From assembly GCA_018660465.1 (NCBI GenBank), contig JABJKH010000074.1, forward strand, positions 1 through 56,973: a DNA stretch of 56,973 nt, written 5' to 3'. The notes under the pieces were generated by a model. That model saw only the letters and a program-made list of their open reading frames with translations, was not told where the DNA came from and searched no databases. Origin of the DNA: Rhodospirillaceae bacterium. Lineage in GTDB: Bacteria; Pseudomonadota; Alphaproteobacteria; Rhodospirillales; JABJKH01. Of the stretch, positions 54,266 to 56,973 are shown one piece after another (within the stretch, counting starts at the first letter, position 1; each line of letters starts with the position of its first letter). The translations under genes were made by a program, and so were the position numbers.

Positions 54266-55132
54266 CTATTTTTGGCCAAGGGCGATGGATTGTTCCACGC
54301 AGCGCTTGGTCAAGACTTTGATCAGTTCATTCCGGTACGCCTTGGAGGCGCGAAAATCGTCGATGGGGGCGGTTTCCGAAAGCGCGATTTCTGCCGCCTC
54401 GTTGATGGCTTGGGCATCATCCGCGCTCTTGCCTTCCAGGTGGGCTTCCGCCTTAAGACACCTGATGACAACAGGCGCGACTGCACCCAACGAAATCCGC
54501 ACATCCGTCATCTTGCCGTCTTTCACATGGAGAGACCCAGCCGCATTTACAAGAGCCAGGGCTTGGCCCTTGCGCAGTCCAAATTTATGAAACACCGTCG
54601 GTTTTTTCAGGTTCTTTTTCGGCACCACGATGTCGGTGATGATCTCGTCTGCTTCCAATGATGTTTTGCGTACAAATACGAAGAGATCTTCCAGGCTCGA
54701 CGTCCGCGCACCCTTGGCCCCCAAGATGTTCACCGTCGCTTCCAACGCCATCAGCGTTGGGCCACTGTCCATGGACGGTACGCAAGTCACGAGATTCCCA
54801 GCCAACGTCCCCAAAGTCCGGGTCTGTACAGCACCAATCGTATGCGCCGCATCTTGCAGAGCAGGGGCGTGCTCCGCTACCAGGTCAGAGTCCATGATTT
54901 CCGTATGGGTGACCGATGCACCGATGCGGAGGCCCTCGTCTGTTAGTTCAATCCCACGCAGTTCTTCCAGTTGGGAGACATCGACTAAGGTCTCTGCCGC
55001 CGACGCCTCATGCTTGATTTCAACCAACAGGTCGGTGCCGCCCGCAACAGGCTTGCCATTGGGGGCCGCCGCAGCCAAGGCTTTAACCGCTTCTTCCGCA
55101 TTGGATGCCGAAACAAATTCAAATGGTCTCAA
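54266..55132 (-). CDS. Molybdenum hydroxylase FAD subunit (NdhF/CoxM-like)
   Basis: 288 residues with FAD-binding PNGKPVAGGTDLLVEIK (AGGTD motif) near residue 27, then IGAVQTRTLGTLAGNLVTCVPSMDS with the TxGGN-like TLAGN segment, and a C-terminal CO dehydrogenase flavoprotein domain. It is the first gene of the four-gene operon. The start at 55132 is a TTG with AGGATAAAG upstream. This subunit would pass electrons to NAD+, quinone or another acceptor. Confidence 0.93.
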   Translation of the reverse strand: MRPFEFVSASNAEEAVKALAAAAPNGKPVAGGTDLLVEIKHEASAAETLVDVSQLEELRGIELTDEGLRIGASVTHTEIMDSDLVAEHAPALQDAAHTIGAVQTRTLGTLAGNLVTCVPSMDSGPTLMALEATVNILGAKGARTSSLEDLFVFVRKTSLEADEIITDIVVPKKNLKKPTVFHKFGLRKGQALALVNAAGSLHVKDGKMTDVRISLGAVAPVVIRCLKAEAHLEGKSADDAQAINEAAEIALSETAPIDDFRASKAYRNELIKVLTKRCVEQSIALGQK

Positions 55133-55261
55133 GGTCTTTATCCTATTCTTTACGAGAATAATTGCCAGAAAATTTAAGGGTAAAATCCAACCTTAATTGT
55201 GTGGATTTCGTCCCTTGAAATCGTTAGCACGAACTTCTTCTTTTCCCCACCAAAAGTCAAG

Positions 55262-55277
55262 CTGTGAAATATCACAG
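55262..55277. promoter_or_regulatory. Dyad CTGTGA-N4-TCACAG between divergent units
   Basis: CTGTGAAATATCACAG is a perfect 6-bp inverted repeat with a 4-nt centre in the 290-nt gap between the molybdenum hydroxylase operon and the gene at 55423. It looks like a regulator site, but CRP sites have 6 nt between TGTGA and TCACA, so CRP is not implied. Confidence 0.45.
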
Positions 55278-55324
55278 TTTAGAAATGTTCTAGATAAAGG
55301 GTGCTGGGCTAGGCTTATGTGAAG

Positions 55325-55369
55325 TGTACGAAAAAATCGTTTGACTTTTGTACGAAATATTCATACATT
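55325..55369 (+). promoter_or_regulatory. Promoter with overlapping operator-like TGTACGAA motifs
   Basis: TTGACT at 55341-55346 and TACATT at 55364-55369 are 17 nt apart, a good sigma-70 promoter for the gene at 55423. Overlapping its spacer and -10 is TGTACGAAATATTCATACA (55349-55367), an 8-bp dyad with one mismatch. A second TGTACGAA lies at 55325-55332, 24 nt upstream of the first base of the dyad. The arrangement is what a repressor would use. Confidence 0.6.
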
Positions 55370-55422
55370 CTCATCGCTTTGAATAATTAACGCTAAAAAA
55401 CACCACAAACCAGGAGCCTCCC

Positions 55423-56628
55423 ATGGCCAAGTTTTCTGACAACGATCCCTTAAATCCCGCCAACGTCGCACAAGATATCCCCGTCCGAGACACGGCTCCG
55501 GGCTTGGAAGGGGATCTGGCCGGGCAGGGAACGGCTAATACGGGTGAAAATGTGAAACTCGACACCCCGCCGTCCCTGTCCGGTCCTTTGCCAGCGCCAG
55601 CGCCTGACCCTGACCCAGACCCGGCCCCTGATCCCTCGCCAGAGCCAATGCCAAACCCAATTCCTGTCCCCGCACCAGAACGCCCGACCATCCCCAACCT
55701 GCCAAAACCGCGCAAGGTCATGCCTGAACTCCGCGAAGACTACATCAAGGCGTATAAAACCTACTTCATGCACACAGGCGACCATCAAATCGCCAAGGAA
55801 CTCGGACTCCTGGAACTCAGACGCTCGTGGGCAGAAACCAGCGCCGATGGATCAGGTCGTCTCACCAAACACGCGCCAGAACTCGAATACCCATCGCTCT
55901 CCGCCGAGGTCATAAAACAGCGCTTCGAAACCGACCTAAAAGCCCAAGGCTTCGACCCTGAAACCACCTTCCTAAAAACCGACGACCAAACCCGAACAGA
56001 ATCCAAAACCATGCACCCAACGTATGCGCTGACGGTAAATGGCAAGGCGCTTACTTTGCCCGATGGTGCTGCCCTCAGGTGGAAACCGAATGAGGGATTG
56101 TTTCAAATTCAAATAGCCGCCAACGAAGATGAAGAAAATGGTGATGGTGGTCGTGAGAAAGGAAATGAAGCTAATGCCGATGACAGAAAGCCTCAAGAAT
56201 CAAATAAGGGAGATCACGCAGATGAATGCCGTTCACTTGAAGTCGATGGATACACAATTAATCAAAAAATTAATAAGGTATCCCCAGAAGTGAACCGGAG
56301 ATATTCTAAGCTAGAAGGACTCCGCAGGGACCTAGTAAGTGAATACCGAAAATATGATGAAAATCTAGCCGAGACTCTTTTGAAATCAATTCCAAGAAAA
56401 ATTCCCAAGCCCAATTTACCTTCGGCGATGCTCACATTGTTTAGAACAGCCTGGAACTTGGCGAGTAAATTGCAGGAACGGGATAAAATAGATGCAAAAC
56501 TTAATGAACTCGAAGCACTTAAAAATCAACTGGTTCCAGAATACGAATCATACCTTAAGAAAGAAACTGAGCTTAAATGGGAACTCCGGGCGAACACTCA
56601 AAAACGTGAGCGACTAAACTGTGGCTAA
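55423..56628 (+). CDS. Hypothetical proline-rich protein of mosaic composition
   Basis: 401 residues. Disordered N-terminus with a Pro-Asp-rich stretch (about 48-85: repeated DP, AP, EP pairs), then a folded middle part (about 100-240) with TYFMHTGDHQIAKELGLLELRRS and HPTYALTVNGKALTLPDG. This reminds me of segments in phage structural or internal virion proteins, but I cannot confirm it. The last 160 residues are Lys/Glu-rich coiled-coil (KINKVSPEVNRRYSKLEGL onwards). DNA up to about 56.1 kb is GC-richer and the rest markedly AT-richer, suggesting fusion of two sources. AGGAG precedes the ATG. Function unknown. Confidence 0.6.
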   Translation: MAKFSDNDPLNPANVAQDIPVRDTAPGLEGDLAGQGTANTGENVKLDTPPSLSGPLPAPAPDPDPDPAPDPSPEPMPNPIPVPAPERPTIPNLPKPRKVMPELREDYIKAYKTYFMHTGDHQIAKELGLLELRRSWAETSADGSGRLTKHAPELEYPSLSAEVIKQRFETDLKAQGFDPETTFLKTDDQTRTESKTMHPTYALTVNGKALTLPDGAALRWKPNEGLFQIQIAANEDEENGDGGREKGNEANADDRKPQESNKGDHADECRSLEVDGYTINQKINKVSPEVNRRYSKLEGLRRDLVSEYRKYDENLAETLLKSIPRKIPKPNLPSAMLTLFRTAWNLASKLQERDKIDAKLNELEALKNQLVPEYESYLKKETELKWELRANTQKRERLNCG

Positions 56629-56632
56629 ATTT

Positions 56633-56973
56633 TTAAAACCTCCCTTTAAATAACGACCGTAATTTATCGGCACCTGCTTGATCAAAGTGAGAATCAAATT
56701 TCTCCCAAGGGTTCTCTTTGCCACCGCTAGCTTTATAAACTGTGAGCCAAAAGATAGACCGTACTGTATTTTGGAGCGATGGAGTTTCTAGATTATACCG
56801 CCGAAACAATTCAAATTGAGCAGGCATATAGCCTTTAGCTGCTAATTTCTTGAGGCCTAAGCTTTTCCAGAGCTGATCGTTTCGTTTGTTTATAAAATCT
56901 AGTTCCTGATCAAAACTCGCTTTTAAATCTCCCTTTTTGATTGCGACTAACGCTAGCAACCAGTGAAGATAAC
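56633..56973 (-). CDS. Partial gene running off the window (Sel1/TPR-like?)
   Basis: The frame is open from the window edge, so the start lies outside. About 113 residues are visible, from YLHWLLALVAIKKG to the C-terminal LRSLFKGRF. Helical, with AAKGYMPAQFELFRRY like a Sel1-type repeat, but a single match is weak. AT-rich. It converges with the preceding gene (4-nt gap). No function offered. Confidence 0.45.
   Translation of the reverse strand, partial: YLHWLLALVAIKKGDLKASFDQELDFINKRNDQLWKSLGLKKLAAKGYMPAQFELFRRYNLETPSLQNTVRSIFWLTVYKASGGKENPWEKFDSHFDQAGADKLRSLFKGRF

Noticed and set aside
55262-55277. CTGTGAAATATCACAG as a CRP site
   Set aside because: CRP sites need TGTGA-N6-TCACA; here the centre is 4 nt. 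Recorded as an unassigned dyad.
1-56973. CRISPR arrays, tRNA, rRNA, transposases, integrases, riboswitches
   Set aside because: Looked for regular repeats, tRNA-like cloverleafs and transposase motifs on both strands by eye; none could be supported.

Overview
The window reads as a chromosomal segment of a free-living alphaproteobacterium, probably Rhodospirillales-like and marine or aquatic. The reasons are a TctCBA-type uptake system, glutathione-dependent enzymes, UbiX/UbiD and ABC1-kinase genes, PAS-rich histidine kinases of the 'SHDVRQPLQAL' type, and a dispersed palindrome built on CCTCATCCTGAGGA and CTCGAAGGGTGC of a kind common in Alphaproteobacteria. This placement is inference. I see no rRNA, tRNA, CRISPR array, transposase or integrase. 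Coding density is high and most of the window looks like stable chromosome. Three patches are AT-richer or compositionally different: the Fic gene (about 38.0-39.6 kb), the lipoprotein gene at 49.7-51.2 kb, and the right end from about 56.1 kb.

Layout. (1) 0.3-7.0 kb: a tripartite tricarboxylate transporter (binding protein, TctB, TctA) reads into an SDR and an Ldh-family 2-hydroxyacid dehydrogenase. It meets a convergent two-subunit ThDP decarboxylase resembling sulfopyruvate decarboxylase ComD/ComE, with a cupin gene diverging from that. Together these could import and oxidise a hydroxy acid or sulfonate and decarboxylate the keto acid. (2) 7.0-12.3 kb: a cupredoxin and a membrane-anchored cytochrome c, a tandem universal stress protein behind an FNR-like box, a small secreted protein, and an ABC1 kinase with an unknown partner. 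(3) 12.4-19.4 kb: a multi-PAS histidine kinase, the biotin genes bioH-like and bioC followed by a FrnE-like DsbA protein, then a chemoreceptor. (4) 19.4-25.5 kb: an AEC transporter with an enolase-superfamily enzyme, the palindromic repeat, ubiX and a glutathione transferase, and a PcaD-like hydrolase with a hydroxyacid dehydrogenase. (5) 25.6-34.9 kb: malate synthase G, a secreted EF-hand/amidohydrolase fusion, a phosphoesterase, a TrzA-type amidohydrolase, a UbiD decarboxylase, and two lipoproteins, one FlgO-like. (6) 35.1-41.2 kb: a creatinase/M24-fold protein under a strong promoter, a shortened PEP-synthase-like protein, Fic and PrpD. (7) 41.2-47.4 kb: a lone ABC binding protein followed by a hybrid kinase, an FkbM methyltransferase, and a LeuA-like aldolase. 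The aldolase has the same promoter as the M24 gene. (8) 47.4-51.2 kb: a secreted caspase-like protein, a small RAMA-like protein, and a hydrolase-like lipoprotein with a G8 tract at its ribosome-binding site. (9) 51.3-55.1 kb: a four-gene molybdenum hydroxylase whose catalytic subunit is split in two, as in nicotinate dehydrogenase NdhFSLM. (10) 55.3-57.0 kb: an unknown proline-rich protein behind a promoter overlapped by an operator-like dyad, and a partial gene at the edge.

The strongest leads are the shared promoter of the M24 and LeuA-like genes with identical 117-nt leaders, the M24 protein lacking a metal-ligand Asp, the split molybdenum hydroxylase, the EF-hand/amidohydrolase fusion and the putative sulfonate cluster. 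All functional names rest on reading motifs by eye. No database search was possible.
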